DNA of 64,000 nt from Prolixibacteraceae bacterium (GTDB lineage: Bacteria; Bacteroidota; Bacteroidia; Bacteroidales; Prolixibacteraceae): the NCBI GenBank assembly GCA_019720755.1, contig CP081303.1, forward strand, positions 2,418,001-2,482,000, written 5' to 3'. The position numbers and the translations under genes were made by a program. The notes below the pieces were generated by a model. The model worked only from the letters and a program-made list of their open reading frames with translations. It did no database searches and was not told where the DNA came from. Shown here one piece after another: positions 37,546-45,752 of the stretch. The stretch's first letter is position 1. The number at the start of each line of letters is the position of its first letter.

Positions 37546-38250
37546 ATGAAAAGAATTACGCACATTGCCCTACTCTATATCTTGACGACTTTCTCTTCGT
37601 ATGCACAGCATCGTATTGAGATTACTCCATTAGACACCTGCTATGCAACGCATACAAAGATAACAGGAACAAAACTATGGCTTCCTATTGCGGGAGTTGT
37701 AGCCGCAGGATTTGCTTTAGATCAGACCCTCTCCATAAAGGAAACAGACATCGCTATGGGAAATCACGGCCTCTCCTATATGGGAGAGGCAAAAGTATTG
37801 GCGCCTGTTGCAGTTGCGATGACGTTAACAGGCTGGGCTCTGAAGAATCAGAAGCTGACATTGACAAGCAACCAATCGTTAGAAGCGATGGTAGGTGCTG
37901 CTGCCATCACCTCCTTGCTAAAAGTCGCATGTGGTAGAGCACGTCCATATACAGAAGAAGGACCTAACAGCTACTACCCTTTCTCGCACAAAGGTGATAA
38001 CTATCGATCGATGCCTTCGGGACATGCCACCATGGCATTCGCATTCTTTACTCCACTAGCAGAAAACTACTCCCGCTGGTTCTATTTGGCTCCTATTGCA
38101 GTGGCTGCACAAAGGGTATGGACCAAACAGCATTGGCCATCCGATGTAATTGTAGCCTCAGCCATAGGTTGGGGAGTTGGATATCTCCTAGCCCATAAAA
38201 AAAGTCATCGAATTGGATTCTCACCCAATGGAATCTGCATCTATATATAG
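37546..38250 (+). CDS. PAP2-family phosphatase, exported
   Basis: A 234-residue PAP2 phosphatase (the type that dephosphorylates lipid phosphates such as phosphatidic acid, undecaprenyl-PP or lipid A). A signal peptide spans residues 1-20 (ending SSYA-Q). The three phosphatase motifs are visible: KVACGRARPY (K-x6-RP) near 126, PSGHATMA near 157, and RVWTKQHWPSDV (R-x5-H-x3-D) near 190. The N-terminal domain has one more hydrophobic region and is otherwise unplaced. ATG 37546 is chosen over the upstream in-frame ATG at 37510 because it begins the signal peptide. The lgt terminator lies directly before it. Confidence 0.9.
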   Translation: MKRITHIALLYILTTFSSYAQHRIEITPLDTCYATHTKITGTKLWLPIAGVVAAGFALDQTLSIKETDIAMGNHGLSYMGEAKVLAPVAVAMTLTGWALKNQKLTLTSNQSLEAMVGAAAITSLLKVACGRARPYTEEGPNSYYPFSHKGDNYRSMPSGHATMAFAFFTPLAENYSRWFYLAPIAVAAQRVWTKQHWPSDVIVASAIGWGVGYLLAHKKSHRIGFSPNGICIYI

Positions 38251-38464
38251 AAAAGAATATTCAGAAGGATAAAAAAGAGATAATTATAAAAAAAAGCTAT
38301 TTAACATGATTATTATTCTTTAGTGCAAATAGGATGCACAGCAAGCATATATCTTTGTTCTATCATTTAACTCAAGAGCACAATATATAGGACTCTTAAG
38401 TGAATAATAAGATCTAAACATAAGATAGATCGATTAAATGTAGATCAAACATAAAATATTTGCA

Positions 38465-38767
38465 ATGAGAATTACGACAGGACATTATTCCACCTATAGA
38501 ACTACTATCTCAGGAGAAGAGTATTTTGTAAACATCAGTGCGAGCTATCCCTTTACAGTCTACTTAGGAAGCTACTCCTTCTCTCTTACGATCTCCTCTA
38601 TTGCTCGTCAAAAGCCTAGAAATGTACAACTAAAAATAGGAAGGCGAGAGATGCATGCACTTGTGGATAAACGTTCGATGTCCAAAGAATCAACACGTCA
38701 AATGGACATGTATGCATTAAATAAGGTAAAGAAAGACATTGCAGCGGGAAAGATAATCCTGAGATAA
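38465..38767 (+). CDS. Small protein of unknown family, paralogue of 39646
   Basis: A 100-residue soluble protein with no signal peptide. It shares most of its length with the protein at 39646-39942: HYSTYRTT versus HFSTYKTT, EEYFVN, SYPF, YSFSLTISSIARQK versus YSFRFTISSIVRQK, LKIGRREMH versus LKIGKREIH, and MDMYALNKVKKDIAAGKIILR versus MDMYALDKIKEKIAAEKLILR. Conservation across the whole length argues that both are real genes. Function unknown. The pattern, a beta-rich first half and a helical second half, would fit a small cytoplasmic binding protein. Start chosen at ATG 38465, which aligns exactly with the paralogue. Confidence 0.75.
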   Translation: MRITTGHYSTYRTTISGEEYFVNISASYPFTVYLGSYSFSLTISSIARQKPRNVQLKIGRREMHALVDKRSMSKESTRQMDMYALNKVKKDIAAGKIILR

Positions 38768-38842
38768 TCATTTGTAAAACGATAGCTTGATCATATAAAT
38801 AACTTACTGATACGATGTGGAATCTTGGGAGGACAAGAGATT

Positions 38843-39025
38843 ATGGTCATTGCCATTACGTTATACATCTATCTTATCTATAAGATAAGTAAATATGGAG
38901 AACAGTTTCGGGTAAATATCGTAATTTCTGTCATTCTTTTCCTTGTTCTCACCCCCTTTGTTTATATCATATTGTTGTACCTCTATGGTAAATACGATGA
39001 GTCTAAAGGCAACAAAGTAAAGTAA
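38843..39025 (+). CDS. Small two-helix membrane protein, unknown
   Basis: A 60-residue protein from ATG 38843. Two hydrophobic segments (about residues 2-13 and 28-48: VNIVISVILFLVLTPFVYII) flank a short KISKYGEQFR loop, and the tail is Lys/Glu/Asp-rich (YDESKGNKVK). It lies 75 bases after the first paralogous small gene in the same direction. The topology is plausible for a real protein, but there is no family evidence, and a short hydrophobic frame in AT-rich DNA can arise by chance. Confidence 0.45.
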   Translation: MVIAITLYIYLIYKISKYGEQFRVNIVISVILFLVLTPFVYIILLYLYGKYDESKGNKVK

Positions 39026-39160
39026 TATTGATCCAACAATTAAATAAAACAACAACCTCAAATGGAACACTAGGTGTAACTATAATTCATTGTATATATC
39101 CCCCGAGATCAAAACACTATGATATAAAATAAATACACCATATCCCCCAAGAATAGCAAG

Positions 39161-39202
39161 CCTCTAACGAAAAACAGGTATTCTGTTTGTTAGAGGTCTA
39201 TT
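39161..39202 (+). terminator. Terminator hairpin, copy 1 of a duplicated sequence
   Basis: CCTCTAAC pairs with GTTAGAGG around an inner AAACAG/CTGTTT pairing, then TCTATTCT. The copy at 40214 differs by one base in the hairpin. The rest of 39026-39645 contains no supported gene. Confidence 0.7.
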
Positions 39203-39645
39203 CTCTAGGAGAATCATCAATATACTTCAGATAAAATATTCAAAGAATGAAGAAAAAGAGTGATCTATTTATCACTTCTATATCTATAGAATCAATAATA
39301 TGCAATAATATTAGAAATCTGATGTTATATAAATTAGAAATGTGAAATGAATAGGCTCATAAATCATACTGTTTTACGAAATATTCTATCGTGAGCACAA
39401 AGCCTTCATATAGAATACCGGACAACTAGCTTTAAACCTTTAAATGGTTCGAAGGGGCTCTATTTGGCCTTTTCTGTTTTCGCAATGCAATAATTTTAAA
39501 AACAACAACCCCTTTATTTAATACTTCTTTTCTTCTAGAGATACTAGAATTGCAGGAGTATTGAAACATGTGCCTATGATCTAAATCAAGGACTGTAATC
39601 CTTAATGAGACTATGGTACATGAAGGAGAAATAAAAACACTTGAG

Positions 39646-39942
39646 ATGACAAATAAAACTAAACACTTCTCCACCTATAAAACCACTATTGGAGAGGAAG
39701 AGTACTTCGTAAATGTAAGAGTAACTTACCCACTACTACTTTGGAGATATTCATTTAGATTCACGATCTCTTCTATTGTACGTCAGAAATCGAAACATGC
39801 AGAACTTAAGATAGGAAAACGAGAGATTCATTCCATCTTAGATAAAGAAGGCTCTCATAAAGAGAATATTCGTAAAATGGACATGTATGCTCTAGATAAG
39901 ATCAAAGAGAAGATTGCTGCTGAAAAATTAATACTCAGGTAA
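39646..39942 (+). CDS. Small protein of unknown family, paralogue of 38465
   Basis: A 98-residue protein aligned end to end with the one at 38465 (see that entry for shared blocks). The frame is open to ATG 39613, but ATG 39646 (MTNKTKHFSTYKTT) aligns residue for residue with the start of the paralogue, so I use it. Differences are concentrated around residues 29-35 and 65-75. The two copies are followed by almost identical terminator hairpins, which points to a segmental duplication of gene plus terminator. Function unknown. Confidence 0.75.
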   Translation: MTNKTKHFSTYKTTIGEEEYFVNVRVTYPLLLWRYSFRFTISSIVRQKSKHAELKIGKREIHSILDKEGSHKENIRKMDMYALDKIKEKIAAEKLILR

Positions 39943-40213
39943 ACATCCAATGAGTGGAACTTACGAAACGACAGAAAAGATCCATGAAATAGAGATGATA
40001 TCTGATGAATCCCTTTAATCATTATACAATTGATAGGAATTAAGACATAAGCTATAAAGTCAGATTTGACTGGCTTATTCTGATCCGTATTTTAAATAAT
40101 CACAACAGCACTTACACTACACCCTTAAAAGAGTTGTTGTACACCCAATTTAAAACCGGAATCACGACTATAGTTACACCTAAAGACATAACCTCAACAC
40201 AACAAAAGAGCGA

Positions 40214-40256
40214 CCTCTAACGAAAAACAGGTATCCTGTTTGTTAGAGGTCTATTA
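40214..40256. terminator. Terminator hairpin, copy 2 of a duplicated sequence
   Basis: The same hairpin as at 39161, CCTCTAAC...GTTAGAGG, with an inner AAACAG/CTGTTT pairing. It lies after the second small gene and also downstream (minus strand) of the GntR/microprotein unit, so it may end both. Confidence 0.7.
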
Positions 40257-40291
40257 TTTATATGTTGTATCGATTCGAATAAGGCGAGACC

Positions 40292-40387
40292 CTACAGTTG
40301 TAAAGAAAATAGGTAGGTAATAATAAGAATCGCGGCAAAAATCACGATGCCCAAATAACCTAGCAACAGTTTAGAGCTTGTCTTCAT
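40292..40387 (-). CDS. 31-residue membrane microprotein coupled to the GntR gene
   Basis: A 31-residue protein: a polar start (MKTSSKLL), one hydrophobic segment (YLGIVIFAAILIITYLF) and a short tail. Its ATG overlaps the TGA of the GntR gene (ATGA at 40384-40387), a classic translational coupling. A paralogue of 29 residues (MKKTSSKLLTIYLAIV...) lies at 41682-41771 in the same direction. The matching MK(K)TSSKLL start and the coupled position make it likely to be translated. Too short for a family call. It probably works with the membrane proteins of this cluster. Confidence 0.72.
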   Translation of the reverse strand: MKTSSKLLLGYLGIVIFAAILIITYLFSLQL

Positions 40388-40761
40388 ATTTTCAATTGGT
40401 TTTCATGATTATAAACTTGGTATCTACTCTCAATCTCATCAAAGGAGATATCACAACGTTGCATCTGTAAAAAAAGTTTCTCTAACTCCTTTAAAAAGAA
40501 ATCCTCTCCAAGCTTAGAGAGGATTTTAGCCTTTGCATCTTCCGCTACAAAATAGCCAATCCCCCTTTTGTTATAGACCATTCCTCGATCCATTAGTTCA
40601 GAAAAGGCATTTGCTACAGTATTCGGATTTACTTCCAACTCTACAGCAAATTGTCGAACAGAGGGGATTCGACCATGTGCCTCCCACACATTGTCTAGTA
40701 TGTTATTTTCGATGATATCACAGATCTGTAGATATATCGATTTGCTTGAATCAAATTTCAC
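40384..40761 (-). CDS. GntR-family regulator, YtrA subfamily
   Basis: A 125-residue transcriptional regulator. The winged-helix domain spans about residues 9-75, with IYLQICDIIENNIL, RIPSVRQFAVELEVNPNTVANAFSEL and RGIGYFVAEDA. The short C-terminus (about 50 residues, helical) without a large ligand domain is typical of the YtrA subfamily, whose members usually repress a neighbouring ABC transporter or membrane protein operon. The start lies one base after the stop of the upstream membrane protein gene (40763), so they form an operon. Likely regulates this cluster; no operator was identified. Confidence 0.92.
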   Translation of the reverse strand: MKFDSSKSIYLQICDIIENNILDNVWEAHGRIPSVRQFAVELEVNPNTVANAFSELMDRGMVYNKRGIGYFVAEDAKAKILSKLGEDFFLKELEKLFLQMQRCDISFDEIESRYQVYNHENQLKI

Positions 40762-40762
40762 A

Positions 40763-41524
40763 TCAAAGAGCCTCCCTCTCCTTTATTAAATACCATATAG
40801 GGATATATAAAAAACTATTCATCACGAACAAGCATACCAAGAGGGCTATTTTTAAATTGTATAGCAACGCTTCAGATACAACCTCAACGTGAAATATCTT
40901 TTGTACATAATATGAAAAATCATAATCTAAAGAACCAACTAAATATAAAATGAAGAACAAAAGCATGGTGAATCGAATAAAAAACATCTTAAGTAGGGCA
41001 CGCTTCTTAAATAGAAGTACTGCAAGCAATGTCTTCACATGAATTGCAAAAGAGACCATGAGTACAGCTAAAGGATACAATCCATAGTAATGAAAATAGT
41101 GATCATCCAACTGCATCACAATTTCATGGCTTGGATCAATTCCACAAAGAGAATAGGCATGTAGCACAAGGTAAAAAACCAGTGGATTTATGATAAAAAT
41201 CCATATAAATACTCTCCCACAAAGATGAATCCACCTTTCTGTAGTGCTAACAGGCAATGCTAGAAGTCCTGTGGGGTTTTTATCATCACTGAGAAATCGG
41301 CATGATTCTCTAGTTATCTTTATCGAAAGGGATACAGAACCAATTAAAAAAAAACAAAACAGTAAACCAAAATCAAAGGTCCCCTCTTGAAGTATGGACA
41401 TCGGATAAATTGCAAGATAGCAAAAAGGAATATATATAAAGGTGGTTATATAATTTCTTCTATTTAAGCTCCATTCTAACTTGAATAGATTAAGAATTCT
41501 ACGAAAATCTATCGATTCATTCAT
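40763..41524 (-). CDS. Multi-pass membrane protein A of the GntR cluster
   Basis: A 253-residue protein with about six hydrophobic segments, for example FIYIPFCYLAIYPMSIL, FIWIFIINPLVFYLVL, AVLMVSFAIHVKTLLAVLLF, FTMLLFFILYLVGSL. It is paralogous to the protein at 44384-45178: both share a start like NLFKLEWSLNRRNY/QLCKVDWALKKKTY, an NPLVFY/NPILFY helix and an end WYLIKERxA. It has the look of an ABC-transporter permease, but no ATPase gene is present in the cluster. It lies directly upstream of the GntR gene with a one-base gap. Confidence 0.75.
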   Translation of the reverse strand: MNESIDFRRILNLFKLEWSLNRRNYITTFIYIPFCYLAIYPMSILQEGTFDFGLLFCFFLIGSVSLSIKITRESCRFLSDDKNPTGLLALPVSTTERWIHLCGRVFIWIFIINPLVFYLVLHAYSLCGIDPSHEIVMQLDDHYFHYYGLYPLAVLMVSFAIHVKTLLAVLLFKKRALLKMFFIRFTMLLFFILYLVGSLDYDFSYYVQKIFHVEVVSEALLYNLKIALLVCLFVMNSFLYIPIWYLIKEREAL

Positions 41525-41681
41525 AATTCAATACATTAAAACTAACAACAAATTTTTCTTGGAGAAAACAGTAATATTGCCACTCGAAAATGAGATATAA
41601 AAGTACATTTTTCTCATCTGTTTAATAAAGAGACAGAAAATGTTGGCAGATTTCCTCCATCAGGTTTACACTCCGATCATC

Positions 41682-41771
41682 TTATAGCATAGGCATTGCG
41701 AAAAACAATATCGAAGTGATGAGCACAATAGCTAGGTATATAGTGAGTAATTTTGAACTAGTCTTTTTCAT
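41682..41771 (-). CDS. 29-residue membrane microprotein, paralogue of 40292
   Basis: Starts MKKTSSKLLTIYLAIVL and continues with ITSILFFAMPML: a polar start and one hydrophobic segment. It is similar in the first half to the 31-residue protein at 40292-40387 (MKTSSKLLLGYLGIVI). It lies upstream of membrane protein A and immediately downstream of the IS1182-family insertion, which separates it from membrane protein B. Conservation of the N-terminal pattern supports translation, although there is no overlap with a neighbour here. Confidence 0.6.
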   Translation of the reverse strand: MKKTSSKLLTIYLAIVLITSILFFAMPML

Positions 41772-41795
41772 AATTGATTTCTCTATTATTATAAA

Positions 41796-43121
41796 TGAGT
41801 CCCCCACGAGAACCCCTTTTATGGAATTATAGGATTATGCGTATTTTGGGACTTTTTAGTCTACAAAACTGAATCTTAGTAACAATAACACTTTCTAATA
41901 AAGTCATTTTCGCAATAAAAAGATCACACAATTTACATTTAAGCATGTTTATGACCATCGAAATGTTTAGTTCGGAATAGTATTTTACTATTCGAACAAA
42001 ATTCACCCATAATGATCTAGCTACTGCCCACATTTGATGTTTTATCAATCCTCTATAGACAGTGTTTTTCCCATTACAATGAAAACCTAATTGAAAAATA
42101 CTCGCTTCTACATTATTCCTTATTTGAAGCTTTTCTATTGGGGTTTCTTTTATTCTTTGCCTTAAAAGACTTTTCTCAACCTCAGTCAATTTAAAATAGC
42201 GAAACTTGCCTTCTTCTAAATATATTTTATATCTATCTAACTCATCTTTTCCTTTGTATTTTGTATAATCAACATACCGTTGATGCTTATTATCAAACAC
42301 TTTTAGAACTTGTGCCTCTAAACTAAACCGAAATCGTCCTTCTTTACCTTGTATGGCATGTAGATATAGGTGTTGGTTGTTTTCTGCACAATATTCTTGA
42401 TTTTCCTCACTATTATAAGCCCCATCTGCATGAATGTTTATTACATTATATCCCAATACTTCTTGTGTCCTCTCTATTGATCCCTTAAAATGAGCAGTGT
42501 CCGAATGAGATACTTTTTCTACTTGTATAGAAGTAATGATATTAGGAAGTCCATTGTCTCCAACTACTTCTGTCAAATTAGCTGAATACCCTTTGCATTT
42601 ATCACCTGCTTTATTTCTATAATCACAGTCCGTATCAAACGGAGTTTGCATGTTCTTTGCAGATAAATCTTCTCCTTTTATTGGAGTGGTAACTCCCTGA
42701 TCATCTTTGAAAAACTGCTCTTTAAATAGACGTAATAGATTATCGTAATAACTATTGGCAGGTCCAGTATATTCATTAATAATATTTGAAATGAGTATCC
42801 CAAGATCCACGATCTTTTGTTTAATTGAATCTGTTGAATTGCGATAAACAACCTTATCTCCATCTGTTGAGACCACATCTGAAATATGAGGTTTAAGATC
42901 ATCAGAGAAATTAAAATTATTGCAACCTTTTGTCAGAAACAAGGATAATGTCTCATGTATTAGACTATATAGAGAAAGCCATTTTATGTTGCTATTCAGC
43001 AGTTTGCTATCCATTCTTATAGTATCACTCTTAATGCCAAGTATTTCTATATGAGAAGAAGTGATTTGTGTAAAAACATCTTCAAATAAATCAGATTCAT
43101 TCTTCTCATTATATTCTTTTA
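41796..43121 (-). mobile_element. IS1182-family element, right part (C-terminal half), displaced
   Basis: The outer end at 41796 begins TGAGTCCCCCACGAGAACC and matches the left end at 45225 (TGAGTCCACTCCGAAAACC) at 15 of 19 bases, which defines the terminal inverted repeats. The flank TAAA at 41792-41795 is the complement of TTTA at 45221-45224, a 4-base target duplication. The element is broken at 43121 by an ISAs1-family insertion, with the 10-bp duplication TAAAAGAATA (minus strand) at 43112-43121. Together with 45225-45696 it restores a 1.79 kb element. Confidence 0.85.
41827..43121 (-). pseudogene. IS1182-family transposase, C-terminal part
   Basis: About 431 residues in frame from the break point, with a possible internal start at 43014. 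The DDE domain has INIHADGAYNSEENQEYC near the second catalytic Asp and a C-terminal RLRQRIKETP/NNVEASIFQLGFH block carrying the catalytic Glu. The first in-frame codons (VKEYNEKN...) repeat the last codons of the N-terminal part at 45687-45696 (VKEY), so both halves once formed a protein of about 560 residues. The two parts now lie in opposite orientation and cannot make one product. Confidence 0.85.
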
Positions 43122-44341
43122 CAGGGCTTGTTCATGAATTATTTATATGAGAAAAGGTCGACTATTCATATTATATTTGGATTTGTAAAAACAGATATAA
43201 ATTATGAATAACGACCTTTCAAGTGCCGAAATTAGAAGATTTTATGAGAAATTACAAGTCAAATTGGTAGATAATAGGAGTCATGTAGGACTTAAGCACG
43301 AATTGGCTTTTGTTATCACTCTTTTTATTATCTCGATTCTGACAAGTTATGGTCATCTAAGTATGAATAAAATTCATCGCAATATGGTTCGTCATTACGA
43401 GAAACTATGTATCTGTTTGCATAAAGATATCGACAGTTGTATAAGTCGAGTTCAGTTAACAAGAATCCTATCTGAATTTGATTATGATTCCTTTTTGACA
43501 ATTTGTGATGAAGTATACTCTTCTACAGAATGGATATCTATTGATGGGAAGGAACTTCGAGGAAGTATAGATTCTAAAAACAATAAAAAGAGAGGGTTAA
43601 GTATTATTTATTCTATTGGTCATAACACAAATATACAGCAGTTATTAGGCTTTTATGATGGTACAAAAGAGAGTGAAAAGAACATTGTTTATGATCATAT
43701 TCTTGAGTTGCCAGAGAAGGCAAAGGTAACACTAGATGCAATGCATAATTCAGAAAATCTGTTGTCTAATATTCACCAAAATAGTCGATTCTATTTAACT
43801 CAAATAAAGTCCAATCAGCAGAAATTAAAGGATGACTTAGTACATACATCCAATCATATAAAAGTAGATGATGTGATGACAGAAATAGACAAGTCGCATG
43901 GAAGAATAGACTCTAGGAGGTACGAAATATACCCAATAAATACAGAAATGTTAGATCCTAGATGGTGTAATAGTGGCATATGTAATATGATTAAAGTGAC
44001 AAGAGAGAGTTATAATGTAAAGAGAGATAAAAGGAGTACAGAAACACGATATTATATCACAAATTATAATGGGAAAATTGATGAAATTGCTGGAGCTATT
44101 AGAGGTCATTGGAAAATAGAAATAATGAATCGTATTCGTGATGTTAATTTTGGAGAAGACAAATTAAAGTCTTTAGATCATGGATTGCAAAAATCGATAT
44201 CCTCTATTATGTTATTTATATGCAGTAAGTTAATGGAAATAAATAGTTACAACAACTTAAATATTTTAAGAGAAGAACTTGTGCACAATACTGATAAAAT
44301 ACACGATGTCTTCGCTGCTTAAATTTCATGAACAAGCCCTG
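43122..44341 (+). mobile_element. ISAs1-family insertion sequence (1220 bp)
   Basis: The left end CAGGGCTTGTTCATGAATT at 43122 and right end (complement of AAATTTCATGAACAAGCCCTG) at 44341 are inverted repeats of about 17 bases, and CAGGGCTT is typical for ISAs1. The left flank is TATTCTTTTA and the right flank ATTATCTGAT, so the two sides are not direct repeats. The missing partner of the left duplication is at 45687-45696, next to a remnant of the same terminal repeat. This is what an inversion with one breakpoint at the element would leave. Confidence 0.9.
43204..44322 (+). CDS. ISAs1-family transposase
   Basis: A 372-residue DDE transposase. WISIDGKELRGS near residue 117 holds the first catalytic Asp, VTLDAMHNSENLL near 179 the second, and AIRGHWKIEIMNRIRDVNFGED near 298 the catalytic Glu region. 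The N-terminal region (LVDNRSHVGLKHELAFVITL) matches the DDE_Tnp_1-associated domain of this family. The gene is open from end to end, so it may be functional. Confidence 0.93.
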   Translation: MNNDLSSAEIRRFYEKLQVKLVDNRSHVGLKHELAFVITLFIISILTSYGHLSMNKIHRNMVRHYEKLCICLHKDIDSCISRVQLTRILSEFDYDSFLTICDEVYSSTEWISIDGKELRGSIDSKNNKKRGLSIIYSIGHNTNIQQLLGFYDGTKESEKNIVYDHILELPEKAKVTLDAMHNSENLLSNIHQNSRFYLTQIKSNQQKLKDDLVHTSNHIKVDDVMTEIDKSHGRIDSRRYEIYPINTEMLDPRWCNSGICNMIKVTRESYNVKRDKRSTETRYYITNYNGKIDEIAGAIRGHWKIEIMNRIRDVNFGEDKLKSLDHGLQKSISSIMLFICSKLMEINSYNNLNILREELVHNTDKIHDVFAA

Positions 44342-44383
44342 ATTATCTGATGATTTTAAAAACATAACTGAACTTTTTGTATA

Positions 44384-45178
44384 ATGACTGACCAAGTAAA
44401 CATCACTAGAATCATACAGCTATGTAAAGTAGACTGGGCATTAAAGAAGAAGACATATTTGTTGATGGCTCTTTTCCTATTTATTCTCTATTTCTTGCCC
44501 TTATTAATAGAACTGCCTCGCCTTAGATCTATACATTTCACACAACTGTTTAAAAATAGATACATAGTCTTTTCTGTTACCTCGATCTTTTTAGGAGGTT
44601 ATCTTTCACCTGACTCCCCATTATTTGTAACCCATAAAAGGAATACTCTTGGGAATTTGATGATCCCTGTAACCGTTACGGAACGTCTAATCTACTCTTT
44701 TATACGTTTTTTTGTTTGGGTTATAGTGGTGAATCCCATACTGTTTTATTCTTCAGTAACTATCCAAGATTTCGTTCTTCCTATAGGGCGTTTTATGGAA
44801 CAGCTTAACCAAAATCCTTTTTATGGTTTTTATATTCCTGTAGTATTTGCACTCTCTTTCGCTTTTTATGTAAAACTGTCTATTGGGGTACTCTTTTTTA
44901 AGAAGGATAGTAAAGTGAAAACGATTATTGTGAGGGTATTCCTATTTATGGTGTTCTTGCTTGTAGGGTTTGCATTTAGTAAATCACAAGGGCAGCTTTG
45001 GGGTGGCTTTATTAATGATACTACAAGATATTATTTTAAAAATGTATTTCATATTACCAGAGATACCGTACAAGACTATGCTACCTTACGTAGCTTTATC
45101 TTAGGCTATGTCCTTCTTGTTAATGGGTTTCTTTACTTTGCTGTATGGTACCTGATAAAAGAGAGAGATGCTCGTTAA
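44384..45178 (+). CDS. Multi-pass membrane protein B, paralogue of protein A, now inverted
   Basis: A 264-residue membrane protein with about six hydrophobic segments (LLMALFLFILYFLPLL, FIRFFVWVIVVNPILFY, FYIPVVFALSFAFYVKL, VFLFMVFLLVGFAF, ILGYVLLVNGFLYFAVW). It is paralogous to 40763-41524, with shared N-terminal KVDWALKKKTY and C-terminal YLIKERDAR. It lies on the plus strand, opposite to the rest of the cluster. The break points of the IS elements indicate it was inverted, so that it originally followed the minus-strand order B, microprotein, A, GntR, microprotein. Any GntR gene of its own is missing. Confidence 0.75.
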   Translation: MTDQVNITRIIQLCKVDWALKKKTYLLMALFLFILYFLPLLIELPRLRSIHFTQLFKNRYIVFSVTSIFLGGYLSPDSPLFVTHKRNTLGNLMIPVTVTERLIYSFIRFFVWVIVVNPILFYSSVTIQDFVLPIGRFMEQLNQNPFYGFYIPVVFALSFAFYVKLSIGVLFFKKDSKVKTIIVRVFLFMVFLLVGFAFSKSQGQLWGGFINDTTRYYFKNVFHITRDTVQDYATLRSFILGYVLLVNGFLYFAVWYLIKERDAR

Positions 45179-45224
45179 CCAAAAAGGTTCATCTGATACA
45201 GTAGAAATAAATAGTATCAATTTA

Positions 45225-45696
45225 TGAGTCCACTCCGAAAACCTTACGCCTAATATAACATATTGTTAATTAAAGTGTTATATTTATGGTATTAAGAACA
45301 ATAATAATCCAAAATGTTTAAACGTAGTCCTGCCAACAAACAACTAGATATGTTTGATAGTCCCTCAATAATTGAAGGATTACCATCTCGTGCATCAAAT
45401 ATCTATCATGATGACAATCATTGGCACAATCAATTTAGAAAGCTCGTTGTTTATCAGATAAGTGAGGATATTTTTGCGCCGATCTATTGTCAAGATAATG
45501 GATGTCCCAACTATCCTATTCGTATTCTTGTTGGTATGATGATTTTGAAAGAAGGTGCTGGTATAAGTGATGAAATGTTGTTTGAAAACTGTCAATTCAA
45601 TCTACTTTACCGATCAGCGTTAGGACTTTTACATGCTTCTGATTCTATTCCTGCACAATCTACTTATTATAAGTTTAGACAACAAGTAAAAGAATA
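45225..45696 (+). mobile_element. IS1182-family element, left part (N-terminal half)
   Basis: It begins with the terminal repeat TGAGTCCACTCCGAAAACC at 45225, preceded by TTTA (4-base target duplication, partner at 41792-41795). It ends at the 10-base duplication TAAAAGAATA (45687-45696), which is directly followed by an ISAs1 end. The other part is at 41796-43121 in inverted orientation. Confidence 0.85.
45314..45696 (+). pseudogene. IS1182-family transposase, N-terminal part
   Basis: About 127 residues before the break. The N-terminal transposase domain typical of IS1182/InsH-like proteins is visible: PNYPIRILVGMMILKEGAG, ISDEMLFENCQFNLLYRSALGL. The open frame runs on only to a chance stop at 45712 inside the remnant of an ISAs1 end. 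The last real codons VKEY recur at the start of the C-terminal part on the other strand. It is inactive as it stands. Confidence 0.85.
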
Positions 45697-45715
45697 CAGG
45701 GCTTGTTCATAAATT
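45697..45715 (+). mobile_element. Remnant ISAs1-type terminal repeat
   Basis: CAGGGCTTGTTCATAAATT matches the left end of the element at 43122 at 18 of 19 bases and then stops matching. It directly follows the duplication TAAAAGAATA, so a second ISAs1 end once joined the N-terminal IS1182 fragment. The rest of this second copy has been lost. Confidence 0.8.
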
Positions 45716-45752
45716 GGTGAAATAAGAAGCAATATATTGGATACAAATAGTA

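Noticed and set aside
39432-39674. Open frame of 80 codons on the minus strand
   Set aside because: It overlaps the start of the conserved small gene at 39646 and has no features of its own.
40763-41524. ABC transporter permease call for membrane protein A
   Set aside because: No ATPase gene is in the cluster and no permease signature was seen, so only a neutral membrane-protein call is supported.
41827-43014. The C-terminal IS1182 frame as a complete transposase of 395 residues
   Set aside because: The N-terminal domain is missing, the frame continues to the IS break, and the missing part is at 45314-45696 on the other strand.
45314-45712. The 132-codon frame as a complete small gene
   Set aside because: It is the N-terminal part of the same IS1182 transposase; its last codons read into a remnant ISAs1 end.
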